Source: Sutcliffiella cohnii
GTDB taxonomy: Bacteria; Bacillota; Bacilli; Bacillales; Bacillaceae_I
Length of the DNA stretch: 64,000 bases
Reading direction: 5' to 3'
Assembly (NCBI RefSeq): GCF_002250055.1
Contig: NZ_CP018866.1
Coordinates: forward strand, 3,902,869-3,966,868
Each line of letters begins with the position of its first letter. Within the stretch, counting starts at the first letter, position 1. The position numbers were made by a program, and so were the translations under genes. The notes beneath the pieces were generated by a model that saw nothing but the letters and a program-made list of their open reading frames with translations, did no database searches and was not told the origin of the DNA. Positions 34,471 through 42,647 of the stretch are shown here, piece after piece.

Positions 34471-35390
34471 TGTCGGACCCTTCTCGATAAAAACAATCCA
34501 ACAGCCATTAAGCCTAGTCCAACTAGCATTCCTGCTCCATTCGAAGTTGCTGTTTGCGGCATCCGAGTTCCATATAACTTGTCACTTAATTGCATAACTA
34601 CTTGGGCTGTAAAAATAAGCTCTTCTCCCTTTTCTGCTGCATACGCACTTGTTAGCATTTCTTCATTTAAAGTTAGAGAGGCTAAAACATCGGTCGTACT
34701 CGCAGTGGAAAGCTCTAAAATCCACGTAGCATTATCCATTTGCTGAGAAGAAAGCATATCTTCCCTATTTATTACTGATCGACCTTGGTCATCCACTTGA
34801 TAAACTGTGGCACCTAATTGAAACACTTCAAAAAACTGTCGCCAAACAGTAAGCGCCTCTTCATTCGTAGTAACTTGCCTTAAATCGTCTTGAATTTTAC
34901 TTAATGCTGGTAGTAGCGTATCTTTATCTAAACGTAAAATATGTTGAAATAATAAATGTGCTTCACGCTCTTCAAAGCCCATCGATACGAAAAATCTCTC
35001 TGCTCGAGCTACTTCTTCCTCATGTGTTAAGTAAAAATCGATCGCCACATCTAAATCTTCAATGAACGTATAATCTTGAATTTTCTCTCCGAACCTTGCT
35101 AACAAAATATTTAATTCTTCCTCTGTAATATTGTACGAATCCAATAATTCGTGTAGACTTTCTTTCGTAATTGGAGTACCTAATTCTTTTCGTAATGCTT
35201 CAATATTTTTAAAATCTTGGAGCGATACTTCATAAAAATCTAAATACGCCTTTAATTCCCGCTCAGTCCAACCAATTTCACGAAGATATGTTTGAACTTC
35301 TTCGTCTGTAGGTGCAGCCGAAGTTATGTTCGGGAACTGCAATAAAGATAGAATTATTCCAATGACTAGCATTTTTATAATAAATTTCAT
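34467..35390 (-). CDS. Processed acidic surface protein with an LPXTA-type sorting signal
   Basis: This 307-residue secreted protein has a signal peptide (residues 1-25, ending T-S-A-A). It has repeats of a short acidic helical motif in its N-terminal half (E-L-K-A-Y-L-D-F-Y-E, E-S-L-H-E-L-L-D-S-Y-N, E-E-L-N-I-L-L-A-R-F). The C-terminus is a sorting signal: M-P-Q-T-A near residue 275, a hydrophobic helix, then R-R-V-R. This is the architecture of the 'processed acidic surface protein' family that travels with class D sortases. The first residue of the motif is Met rather than Leu. AGGAG precedes the start. Confidence 0.88.
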   Translation of the reverse strand: MKFIIKMLVIGIILSLLQFPNITSAAPTDEEVQTYLREIGWTERELKAYLDFYEVSLQDFKNIEALRKELGTPITKESLHELLDSYNITEEELNILLARFGEKIQDYTFIEDLDVAIDFYLTHEEEVARAERFFVSMGFEEREAHLLFQHILRLDKDTLLPALSKIQDDLRQVTTNEEALTVWRQFFEVFQLGATVYQVDDQGRSVINREDMLSSQQMDNATWILELSTASTTDVLASLTLNEEMLTSAYAAEKGEELIFTAQVVMQLSDKLYGTRMPQTATSNGAGMLVGLGLMAVGLFLSRRVRQ

Positions 35391-35461
35391 AAAATCTCCT
35401 CCACAAGTTGATGATGTTATTATTACCTGTGATGGAAAAATTTATGTTTGTTTTTTATTAG

Positions 35462-35514
35462 ATAAACTCGCAGATCGCTTAGTCCTTGCTGCGAAGCAAT
35501 CTGCGCTAGTTTAT
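35462..35514. other. Long imperfect hairpin upstream of the acidic surface protein
   Basis: ATAAACT-CGCAGAT-c-GCTT pairs with AAGC-a-ATCTGCG-ct-AGTTTAT across a 13-nt loop, giving about 18 pairs. No T run follows on either strand, so it is not a simple terminator. It lies about 70 bp before the start codon and may be in the leader. Confidence 0.55.
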
Positions 35515-35610
35515 CTTATGCGACTTTAGGAAGAAAACACTCTTTAATAAATAGAGCTTGTTCGTTATTTATAGATTAATAAACTTTATACTTTCTTATA
35601 GGCTCAAAAA

Positions 35611-35649
35611 AAGAACTAGACTTTATAGTAATCTATAAGTCTAGTTCTT
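35611..35649 (-). terminator. Terminator of the small gene at 35649-35801
   Basis: A 13-bp stem AAGAACTAGACTT/AAGTCTAGTTCTT is followed by a seven-T run on the minus strand. It begins at the stop codon of the small frame. Confidence 0.8.
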
Positions 35650-35801
35650 TATGTAGTCCTCGTTATTTTCTCTAATCTTTTACTTATCTTTTCTACTAAT
35701 TCTTTTGCTGAGATGTTTTTTTGGTTGTTACCTTCCTGGAAAGCATACTGTAAAACATTCAAAATATCATTAGTAGAGTGAAGATCACTTTCCTTTTTCA
35801 C
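35649..35801 (-). CDS. Small 50-residue protein of unknown function
   Basis: A GTG at 35801 opens a 50-codon frame. The product is an amphipathic helical protein rich in Lys, Glu and Ser with no signal peptide. The first half is D-I-L-N-V-L-Q-Y-A-F-Q-E-G, and the second half is A-K-E-L-V-E-K-I-S-K-R-L-E. A purine-rich AGGTGG and AAAGG lie upstream. A strong terminator starts exactly at its stop codon, which supports a transcription unit. The size is like that of small regulators or antirepressors, but no family was recognised. Confidence 0.5.
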   Translation of the reverse strand: MKKESDLHSTNDILNVLQYAFQEGNNQKNISAKELVEKISKRLEKITRTT

Positions 35802-35910
35802 CCTTTGCACCACCTAATATCTTACAAAACTTAATAAAATAGTACTATATTAGGTTAGGTATTTCAACATGTTTTTACAAAATATTTTATATTTAGCATT
35901 TTTCTACCAG

Positions 35911-36124
35911 TTATTTCAATTGTAATGCTTCGAGACCTACTTCAGCTAAGTTCCGCAAAGGTTGGATAAATATCATTCACTCGTACATATTCTGCCTAAT
36001 TTGAACCGTATCTTCTATGTGCATATCCAATAACAATAACGATGTTCGCTTTTCCTAACGTAAGTATCGAGATTTGCTCGTTTACGGAAGGCAGCAAACT
36101 AACACCAATCCTCCACTGAATTAT
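35911..36124 (-). pseudogene. Possible degraded coding remnant
   Basis: Minus-strand translation gives a protein-like stretch (L-L-P-S-V-N-E-Q-I-S-I-L-T-L-G-K-A then N-I-V-I-V-I-G-Y-A-H-R-R-Y-G-S-N) broken by a TAG. It continues A-E-Y-V-R-V-N-D-I-Y-P, and after a frame change N-L-A-E-V-G-L-E-A-L-Q-L before a stop. The hydrophobic pattern suggests an old gene end, but the family is not identified. Confidence 0.35.
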
Positions 36125-36254
36125 TTAAAAATCAGTTGTAATGTTTTTGTAATATTAAACATATAGTGATAAGGAAATACAGTTACTATAAGAACTTTTA
36201 ATTTAACTCTGAATATATAAATATATAACGATCCGAATGGAGGGCATTTTTTAA

Positions 36255-37034
36255 ATGAAGAACTTAATCACAATAGGGTTATTATTTTTATTAGTACTTA
36301 ATAGTGTCGGTACGAAAACAGAATATGAAGGCTATTCCCCTCTTACTTCGGCAACAAAAGAACAGACTGAACAGGTAGTATCCACAGCTGAAGTCTCAGT
36401 AAATAAAGCAGAAGAGGATACAGAAAGTGAACAAGAACAAGCTGAATCGACTGTAGATTCAACTGTTAAAGAAGAAACTAAAGAAAGCGAACAAGACCAG
36501 GCTGAATCGAGTGTAGATACAGAGGAAGAAACTGCGACAGAAACTGAACTTCCAAACACTAGAGCGTTTACTGGTGAGGATGGAAAGTTTTATGTAAAAA
36601 ATAGTCCGACTGATTCAGAAGCAATTACGGTTGGAGATACAGTAGAGCGAGTCAAAAGTGTTTTCGGCGAGCCAAACTATATCGAGCAAGATGAGCTATA
36701 CTCTTTAGAAGATATGCTCGTTTATGAATATTCTACTGGAGAAAGTACGATTATTCGTATTAACCATCAAGGGTATGCTGATTTTATGATGGTTTTTTCC
36801 AATAGTCCCATTATTAATGAAAACTACTTACAGCCTTTTAAAGGTGATATATATAAAATCTCTGGTGAATATTGGATGTATTACTTGCTTAATGATGTAG
36901 ACCAGTCATTAGCAACATACAGTATGGAAAATAATATGTACACGTTAAAGTTATTTTCGAAGGATCATTATGTAGAAGAAGAACTACAATTTTCATTAGA
37001 CATGGCTAAAAAAATTATGAAAGATCAATGGTAA
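36255..37034 (+). CDS. Secreted acidic protein of unknown function
   Basis: This 259-residue protein has an N-terminal signal helix (about 1-20), then an acidic low-complexity linker (30-100). The linker contains an imperfect duplicated E-S-E-Q-x-Q-A-E-S-x-V-D segment. A folded domain (about 105-259) follows, with V-G-D-T-V-E-R-V-K-S-V-F-G-E-P resembling the motif of small secreted proteins that start with a G-x-x-x-x-x-V-x-x-x-x-G-x-P turn (BamE/DUF4309-like). The function is unknown. GGAGGG precedes the start and a terminator follows. It may be membrane-anchored by its uncleaved N-terminus. Confidence 0.78.
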   Translation: MKNLITIGLLFLLVLNSVGTKTEYEGYSPLTSATKEQTEQVVSTAEVSVNKAEEDTESEQEQAESTVDSTVKEETKESEQDQAESSVDTEEETATETELPNTRAFTGEDGKFYVKNSPTDSEAITVGDTVERVKSVFGEPNYIEQDELYSLEDMLVYEYSTGESTIIRINHQGYADFMMVFSNSPIINENYLQPFKGDIYKISGEYWMYYLLNDVDQSLATYSMENNMYTLKLFSKDHYVEEELQFSLDMAKKIMKDQW

Positions 37035-37049
37035 TGTATAAGCCTTTTC

Positions 37050-37072
37050 GCTCGCCTTGTTTTAAGGCGGGC
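37050..37072 (+). terminator. Terminator of the secreted acidic protein gene
   Basis: GCTCGCCTT-gtttt-AAGGCGGGC is followed by TTTTTATTTTT on the plus strand. Confidence 0.85.
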
Positions 37073-37209
37073 TTTTTATTTTTAAAATAATTTTACATAA
37101 TTTGATATTTTAGAGAGATGTTAAAAAATATCCACTTGTACAAATATGGAACAACGAATATAATTTAATAGATTCGATTACTATAATACAAATAAAGGAA
37201 GATACGAGG

Positions 37210-38151
37210 ATGAGATCTGAACGTAGACAAAAGAAGAAAATGAAAAAATGGGTAAAAGTCACTCTTAGCATTCTAGCTGTATTTGTCCTGTTAGTTGGTG
37301 GTTATATTGGATATACGTTATTTACTTTAAATAAAGCATTAACAACGATGCACGACCCTTTAGATCGAGATTTCTCAACATTGAGAACAGGTCCTGTCGA
37401 TTTGTCTAAAAAACAGCCATTTTCTGTCCTTATAATGGGGATTGATAAAGAATCAGGTGGAACAGATCGAGGCCGAACAGACTCTTTAATGGTGGTCACT
37501 GTTAATCCTGCAGACGATTCCATGAAAATGATGAGTATACCGCGTGATACTCGTGTTGAGCTTGTTGGTAGAGGAACATTAGATAAAATTAATCATGCTC
37601 ACGCTTTTGGTGGAGTCGAAATGAGCATACCAACAGTAGAAAAGTTTTTAAACATTCCAATTGATTTTTATGTAAAAATGAATATGGAAGGTTTTAAAGA
37701 TATCGTAAACGCAGTTGGCGGTGTAGAAGTAAACAATTCCTTTGCTTTTACGCAAGATAAGTTTACTTTCCAAGAGGGCCGAATCTCTTTAAACGGAGAT
37801 GAAGCACTTGCGTTCTCACGAATGAGGAAACAAGATCCACGAGGAGATTTCGGAAGAACAGACCGACAAAAACAAGTCGTCCAAGGTGTTATTAACAAAG
37901 GCGCTTCCGTAACAGGATTGGCTAACGTGAATTCTTTACTTGGTGCAATCGGTCATAACGTCAATACAAACCTTTCCAGACAAGATATGATGCTTATTCA
38001 ACGTAACTATTTAGAAGCACGTCATAATGTGGATACATTACAACTTAGCGGCTCAGGGTCCACTATTAACGGAGTATACTATTTTGTTGTCCCTGAGGAC
38101 GAAAGAACGAGAGTGTCAAATATCTTTAAAGAACATTTGAATATAAATTGA
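37210..38151 (+). CDS. LCP family wall-polymer ligase (second copy)
   Basis: This 313-residue LytR-CpsA-Psr protein has a basic N-terminus, one transmembrane helix (about 15-37) and an extracellular LCP domain. The same catalytic signatures are present as in the protein at 17.1 kb: M-G-I-D-K, G-R-T-D-S-L-M-V, S-I-P-R-D-T-R, K-I-N-H-A-H-A-F-G-G and R-M-R-K-Q-D-P-R-G-D-F-G-R. It lacks the Pro/Thr-rich tail of the first copy. Bacilli usually carry several LCP ligases with overlapping roles in attaching teichoic acids and other glycopolymers. It is monocistronic. Confidence 0.95.
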   Translation: MRSERRQKKKMKKWVKVTLSILAVFVLLVGGYIGYTLFTLNKALTTMHDPLDRDFSTLRTGPVDLSKKQPFSVLIMGIDKESGGTDRGRTDSLMVVTVNPADDSMKMMSIPRDTRVELVGRGTLDKINHAHAFGGVEMSIPTVEKFLNIPIDFYVKMNMEGFKDIVNAVGGVEVNNSFAFTQDKFTFQEGRISLNGDEALAFSRMRKQDPRGDFGRTDRQKQVVQGVINKGASVTGLANVNSLLGAIGHNVNTNLSRQDMMLIQRNYLEARHNVDTLQLSGSGSTINGVYYFVVPEDERTRVSNIFKEHLNIN

Positions 38152-38161
38152 AAACTAAGCT

Positions 38162-38197
38162 GGCTAGTAGCTGTTAGCTATTAGCCACTAGCTTTTT
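38162..38197 (+). terminator. Probable terminator of the second LCP gene
   Basis: GCTAGT...ACTAGC with extra inner pairs is followed by TTTTT, 11-45 bp past the stop codon. The stem is imperfect. Confidence 0.55.
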
Positions 38198-38284
38198 GGC
38201 AGTTAACATCGGCTCCTATCCTTCCTTCCAACATCCTACTTTCCACTAACCAACTAAAACCTACCCACCTTTCTCTCAACATCA

Positions 38285-38323
38285 TAAAAAAAGCCCCAAT
38301 AGCCAGTTATACTGACTTTTGGG
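38285..38323 (-). terminator. Terminator of ppaC
   Basis: On the minus strand CCCAAAAGTCAGT pairs with ACTGGCTATTGGG, followed by C and a run of seven T. Confidence 0.85.
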
Positions 38324-38338
38324 ACATCCTCTTTTTAC

Positions 38339-39265
38339 TTATTTTAAAGCTTCTGTCAAAACAGGAACGATTTGCTTTTTACGTGATACAACGCCTTTTA
38401 ACACAGCTGTATGATTATCTAACGTTACGTTAAATGCTTTTTCGACTGCATCCGCTTTTTGGCCGAGTGCTAAAGCAGTGGAATCACTGTTTAGTATATC
38501 TGTTACAACTAGAACAAATAAATCTAATCCTTTGCTGGAAATAACATCATTTAGTTTTTCTTCAAGTTCCGTCTGGCGTGCCATTACTTCTGAAACGTCA
38601 ACAGCATTCACTTGTGCAACCTCTACTTTATAATTACCCATTGCAAATTCCTTTGCATCGATAGAAATTAATTCTGCAGCTGTTTTTTCACTTAAGTCAG
38701 CACCAGCTTTTAACATATCTAAGCCGTATTTATCTACATCGACACCTGCGATAGTCGCTAGCTCTTTTGCAGCTGCAATATCTTCATCTGTGCAAGTTGG
38801 AGATTTGAATAGAAGCGAATCAGAAACAATTGCAGATAACATTAAACCTGCAATGTTTTTCGGGATTTCTACGCTTTTTTCTTTATAAAGCTTGTTTAAA
38901 ATCGTTGCCGTACAACCAACTGGCTCCACACGCATGTATAACGGATCTGCCGTTTGGAAATTAGAAACACGGTGATGATCAATCACTTCCAAAATATGAG
39001 TATCTTCGATATCAGCTGCACTTTGCTGGAATTCGTTATGGTCTACTAATATTACACCATTCGATTCATTCGCTACAGTCTCTACTAAACGAGGAGCCTC
39101 AATCCCGAAGTGTTCAAGTGCGTATTTTGTTTCACCATTTACTTCACCTAATCGCACTGCTTCAACATTCGCACCTAACTCCTTTTTTAAATGAGCATAT
39201 GCAATAGCCGAACAAATAGTATCCGTGTCTGGGTTTTTGTGTCCGAAGATTAATGTTTTGTTCAT
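38339..39265 (-). CDS. ppaC: Manganese-dependent inorganic pyrophosphatase
   Basis: This 308-residue family II (DHH) pyrophosphatase hydrolyses PPi to phosphate and so drives nucleotide-sugar and nucleic acid synthesis. The metal-binding motifs are clear: G-H-K-N-P-D-T-D-T at 8-16, V-D-H-N-E near 75 and the D-H-H-R motif near 97. The C-terminal DHHA2 domain ends with the substrate-binding S-R-K-K-Q near 295. Length and start (AAGGAG upstream) are normal. It is monocistronic. Confidence 0.97.
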   Translation of the reverse strand: MNKTLIFGHKNPDTDTICSAIAYAHLKKELGANVEAVRLGEVNGETKYALEHFGIEAPRLVETVANESNGVILVDHNEFQQSAADIEDTHILEVIDHHRVSNFQTADPLYMRVEPVGCTATILNKLYKEKSVEIPKNIAGLMLSAIVSDSLLFKSPTCTDEDIAAAKELATIAGVDVDKYGLDMLKAGADLSEKTAAELISIDAKEFAMGNYKVEVAQVNAVDVSEVMARQTELEEKLNDVISSKGLDLFVLVVTDILNSDSTALALGQKADAVEKAFNVTLDNHTAVLKGVVSRKKQIVPVLTEALK

Positions 39266-39366
39266 TATGAAAACTCCTTTTACGAAGAATAATTTATATT
39301 ATGTACCTACACTATTTTACACAAAACAAACTAAAAAACACAATAGTTAAGATAGTAACATAAATT

Positions 39367-39398
39367 TTAAAAACCACCATAAAATTATTATGATGGTT
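39367..39398 (-). terminator. Terminator of the methyltransferase-glycosyltransferase operon
   Basis: On the minus strand AACCATCATAA...TTATGGTGGTT is followed by TTTAAAATTT, 10 bp past the stop codon. Confidence 0.75.
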
Positions 39399-39407
39399 TC
39401 ATGTATA

Positions 39408-41480
39408 CTACATATTTATATATTCATTTCTCTTTACTGCCTTAGGTTCCATATTATTAAATACCAACTTTACATTTCCAATTAATGAATCATGATTATT
39501 ATTATTTTCATTCACGAAAACGTAAGTTTCATTTGTATTAATTTCCGGTGCACTATCCAATGCATATTCTAAAACTTCTGGACTACCTATTATTGTTTTA
39601 TCTGTTTCGACTACTTCATTAACAACAAGTATATCAACCTTGTAGTCATTAACAATTTGGTATACTTCATCTGCAATAGGTTCAAGTGCACTATTATTAT
39701 AATGAGGCCAATGAAAAATCGCTACCTTATTTCCATTGTCTCGTAAAGACTTAATATGTGCTAAGATTTCTGCATCTGATTTTGAAAAATCAGCAATATA
39801 AACAAAATCATATAAACGTGATTCAGGTTTATTAACCATATTTGGAACAGGACAAGGGAAACTTCTATTGACTTTCTTTGGATCTAAATAAAACTCGGAA
39901 ATGTGACCAATAGACTTATGCCACCATTGGAAAGACTCTCTATAAGTCCTTCTTAAACCATACATAATAGTTTTAACATGAGTTGCACTTTTTCCAGTTA
40001 GTGAGTTTTCATTAGATAACGCAAACGATAAAGGCACTTTAGGCAATACGCGAACAATACTTTCTTTACCAAATAAATTCTCTATTCTCCAAATAAATTC
40101 AGTGTCTCCTGCTACACGTACACTATCCCAGCCACCAAGCTTTTCTAAAACTGATTTATGAAATAATAGTGAAGAAGAATTCATCATAATAAATTTATTA
40201 CTTAATAGTGAACCTGCATTAACAGGCGTTAAATCTTCTAATGACCGTATTAAGTAAGAAACCGAACCAACAGAATTGGAATTATCTAAAATTGCTTGGA
40301 GTTGTAATTCTAATTTTTGAGAGTGAGACCAATCATCACCGTCATGGATAGTAATATAATCACCGGTAACATGGCCTAGTGCTGTGTTTCTAGCCATATA
40401 GGCACCTTGATTGATTTCCTTTTTTATAAGCTTTATTCTATTATCTCTCTTTGTATACTCCGTTACTACTTCTATCGTATTATCCTGACTACAGTCATCT
40501 ACTACAATAATTTCTATATTTGATAACGTTTGTTTTAATAAGCTTTCTAGAGCAATATGGATAGAGTCGGCAGAATTATAAGCCGGAATGATAATTGATA
40601 TTTTATACTGATCTAGAGAATTAGCTTTCTTTGCACTTGGATTATAAATGTTTTCAATACTTGCTACTCTACTTGTATCAGTAATTTCTATTGGTGATAA
40701 TCCGTTTTTCTCATATATTAAATTAAACCATTTTAATTTTTGTTGCTCGTTATCATTTAAGTAAGCCATTGAAATACATAATTCTGCTTCAAATCCATTG
40801 TAATCTATTGTTTCCCAAACTTTTTGTTTAGCTTTTTCTGTTTGATCTATTTTTTTCATAACTTTTATTTCTGGTATTACCCGATCAATATTAGGTCTTT
40901 TTAATTTTTTTGTTTCATCTATAAATGCTAATTCTGCAGCGGCCTGTTGAAAGTTGCCTTTATCGTAGTGCAATCTTGCTAAAGCTCGGGCTGCTTTAAC
41001 TCTTTCATCAACTGGTGCCGTTTCAGTATTTTTTATATTGGTAATTTCCTCAAGTGCATAAGTGAAAAATCCTCCCCATAACTTCCGATCTAAATTACGG
41101 ACATTTTCTCGCTTATTTTTAATTACTGTTGAGCTCGTACTGGTTCTTGAATTCTTCACAGTATTTTTGTTATTTACTTTCAATATACTTTTGAAGATAT
41201 CAGTACTTTTTCTTATTGGACTAGTTAGTCTCCAACTAGTACTTGTAACGAGTTTATCATATTTCTTTTTTAATTTATTCCTACTATGCTGCTCACTTTT
41301 TAAATGGCTTTTTGCTCGATTAACTTGTAACTTAAGTTCATTTATGCGATTTGAAAGCTCTTTATCTCTATAAAGTACATCCTCATATTCTTGTTTTAGA
41401 TCGTCATATTCATTAATTGTATTGTTTAGCTTACCACTTACACTATCTTCTATATCTTTACTACTATAGGGCGCTTCCAT
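39408..41480 (-). CDS. Family 2 glycosyltransferase with N-terminal coiled coil
   Basis: This is a 690-residue protein. Residues 1-80 form a coiled coil that ends in T-S-T-S-W-R-L-T-S-P-I-R near 80-92. Residues 150-270 are TPR-like helices (A-R-L-H-Y-D-K-G-N-F-Q-Q-A-A-A-E-L). The GT-A catalytic domain (about 290-510) has S-I-I-I-P-A-Y-N, I-E-I-I-V-V-D-D-C-S-Q-D and the metal site I-H-D-G-D-D-W. The last 130 residues have a Rossmann-like pattern but no clear catalytic motif. It probably extends a surface polysaccharide at the inner membrane face. It is 24 bp downstream of the methyltransferase, whose C-terminus has the same coiled-coil motif. It is a paralogue of the protein at 46.7 kb. Confidence 0.88.
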   Translation of the reverse strand: MEAPYSSKDIEDSVSGKLNNTINEYDDLKQEYEDVLYRDKELSNRINELKLQVNRAKSHLKSEQHSRNKLKKKYDKLVTSTSWRLTSPIRKSTDIFKSILKVNNKNTVKNSRTSTSSTVIKNKRENVRNLDRKLWGGFFTYALEEITNIKNTETAPVDERVKAARALARLHYDKGNFQQAAAELAFIDETKKLKRPNIDRVIPEIKVMKKIDQTEKAKQKVWETIDYNGFEAELCISMAYLNDNEQQKLKWFNLIYEKNGLSPIEITDTSRVASIENIYNPSAKKANSLDQYKISIIIPAYNSADSIHIALESLLKQTLSNIEIIVVDDCSQDNTIEVVTEYTKRDNRIKLIKKEINQGAYMARNTALGHVTGDYITIHDGDDWSHSQKLELQLQAILDNSNSVGSVSYLIRSLEDLTPVNAGSLLSNKFIMMNSSSLLFHKSVLEKLGGWDSVRVAGDTEFIWRIENLFGKESIVRVLPKVPLSFALSNENSLTGKSATHVKTIMYGLRRTYRESFQWWHKSIGHISEFYLDPKKVNRSFPCPVPNMVNKPESRLYDFVYIADFSKSDAEILAHIKSLRDNGNKVAIFHWPHYNNSALEPIADEVYQIVNDYKVDILVVNEVVETDKTIIGSPEVLEYALDSAPEINTNETYVFVNENNNNHDSLIGNVKLVFNNMEPKAVKRNEYINM

Positions 41481-41504
41481 AAGATGTTCCTCCTTAATAC
41501 GGTA

Positions 41505-42446
41505 TTACTTTTTCCCTTTTATAATATCGACAAATCTCCTTAATGGATAAGTAATCTTCCAAGAAGTACTACTGATTACTTTATCATAGGACTTTTTATA
41601 AAAACGCTTTTGTTTTTTTACAGCCTTTCTTTTCCTTTCCAGCTCTTCCAGCTCATTTTCTAGTTTTGATATTTCGTTATAGCGATTCTCGTTCTTTATC
41701 GCTTGGTCCGATATTTTATCTCTTAATCGCATTACTTGTAATTCTAAGCGAAGAATTTCAGTAGTGTCTTTTTGATTATTTATCAATACTTGTAGTTTTT
41801 CTTCTAAATTGATAAGGTTAACATTCTCATTAATTGTGTTTGATTCAATCATATTCATCCCTCTAAACGTTTTTGCCTGTTTTAAAGCCTCTCCAAAATT
41901 TACCGGTTTATTTTGGTAATAGCATATCAGCCTTTTATTCATCTTTTTTTCTGGTATTCTTAATGGTTCTTCTACAATAATGTAATATGATGGTTCTTTT
42001 CCCATCCAGCTATTAACTTTTTCTAAATCAATTGGATCGTGCACGTGTTCCTTATCTGAACCTACTGGCCATAAATAGGGAACTGAAATTAATACTTTAT
42101 CTGATATTTGAAGTAGCTTTCGAGCAAACTCCTGTACATCAGGTATATGTTCCAACACCTGTAAGCAAGTTACAAAATCAAATTTTCTTGTCGGTTCAAA
42201 CTTTAGGAAGTCCATCTCAATTCCTTGTACTGTGTCAGAACTATACGGATTTTTTATGTCTAATGAATATCTTTCAGGTATCCAATTAAAACTTTCTATG
42301 TAACGGGTATTTGCAGTTCCAACATCTATCATGCTTTTTGCATTAGAAGCAAATGCTCCTACTAAAAAATCAACGTATTTATAATACATCATTGATGTTC
42401 GGTCACTCCAATATTCCCCTCGCACCCCTTGTTGTTGATATGCCAA
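41505..42446 (-). CDS. SAM-dependent methyltransferase with C-terminal coiled coil
   Basis: This is a 313-residue protein. The N-terminal class I methyltransferase domain (about 35-150) has motif I M-I-D-V-G-T-A-N-T-R and post-motif C-L-Q-V-L-E-H-I-P-D-V. Residues about 205-295 are an unbroken coiled coil (N-L-E-E-K-L-Q-V-L, E-N-E-L-E-E-L-E-R-K). It ends with Y-D-K-V-I-S-S-T-S-W-K-I-T-Y-P-L-R-R, nearly the same as the end of the coiled coil in the next gene. Methylation of a sugar or chain end is likely. The start is TTG with CGGGAG upstream. The pairing of methyltransferase and coiled coil next to a glycan ABC exporter recalls WbdD-type chain terminators (inference). Confidence 0.85.
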   Translation of the reverse strand: MAYQQQGVRGEYWSDRTSMMYYKYVDFLVGAFASNAKSMIDVGTANTRYIESFNWIPERYSLDIKNPYSSDTVQGIEMDFLKFEPTRKFDFVTCLQVLEHIPDVQEFARKLLQISDKVLISVPYLWPVGSDKEHVHDPIDLEKVNSWMGKEPSYYIIVEEPLRIPEKKMNKRLICYYQNKPVNFGEALKQAKTFRGMNMIESNTINENVNLINLEEKLQVLINNQKDTTEILRLELQVMRLRDKISDQAIKNENRYNEISKLENELEELERKRKAVKKQKRFYKKSYDKVISSTSWKITYPLRRFVDIIKGKK

Positions 42447-42585
42447 ATGAATCAGCTCCCGGTATATAAATCTTTCATAAATAACATAAAGTGAAAAACT
42501 ACCAACTCAAGTAAATTAAACCTAATAATCGACAAAACTTTTCATTATCTTTATTTTATAAACATTAGCATATCATACGAGTATG

Positions 42586-42640
42586 AAAAAAAAAAGAGGA
42601 CGGTCACCATCATTAAAATGATTAGGTGGACATCCTCTTT
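42586..42640 (-). terminator. Terminator of the repeat glucosaminidase gene
   Basis: A long hairpin, AAAGAGGA...CACC-t-AATCATT/AATGAT-GGTG...TCCTCTTT with small bulges, is followed by a T9 run on the minus strand. Confidence 0.9.
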
Positions 42641-42647
42641 CTAAAAA

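Noticed and set aside
36332-36559. 75-residue minus-strand frame rich in Ser and Val
   Set aside because: It is the reverse reading of the Glu/Thr-rich low-complexity linker of the secreted protein at 36255.
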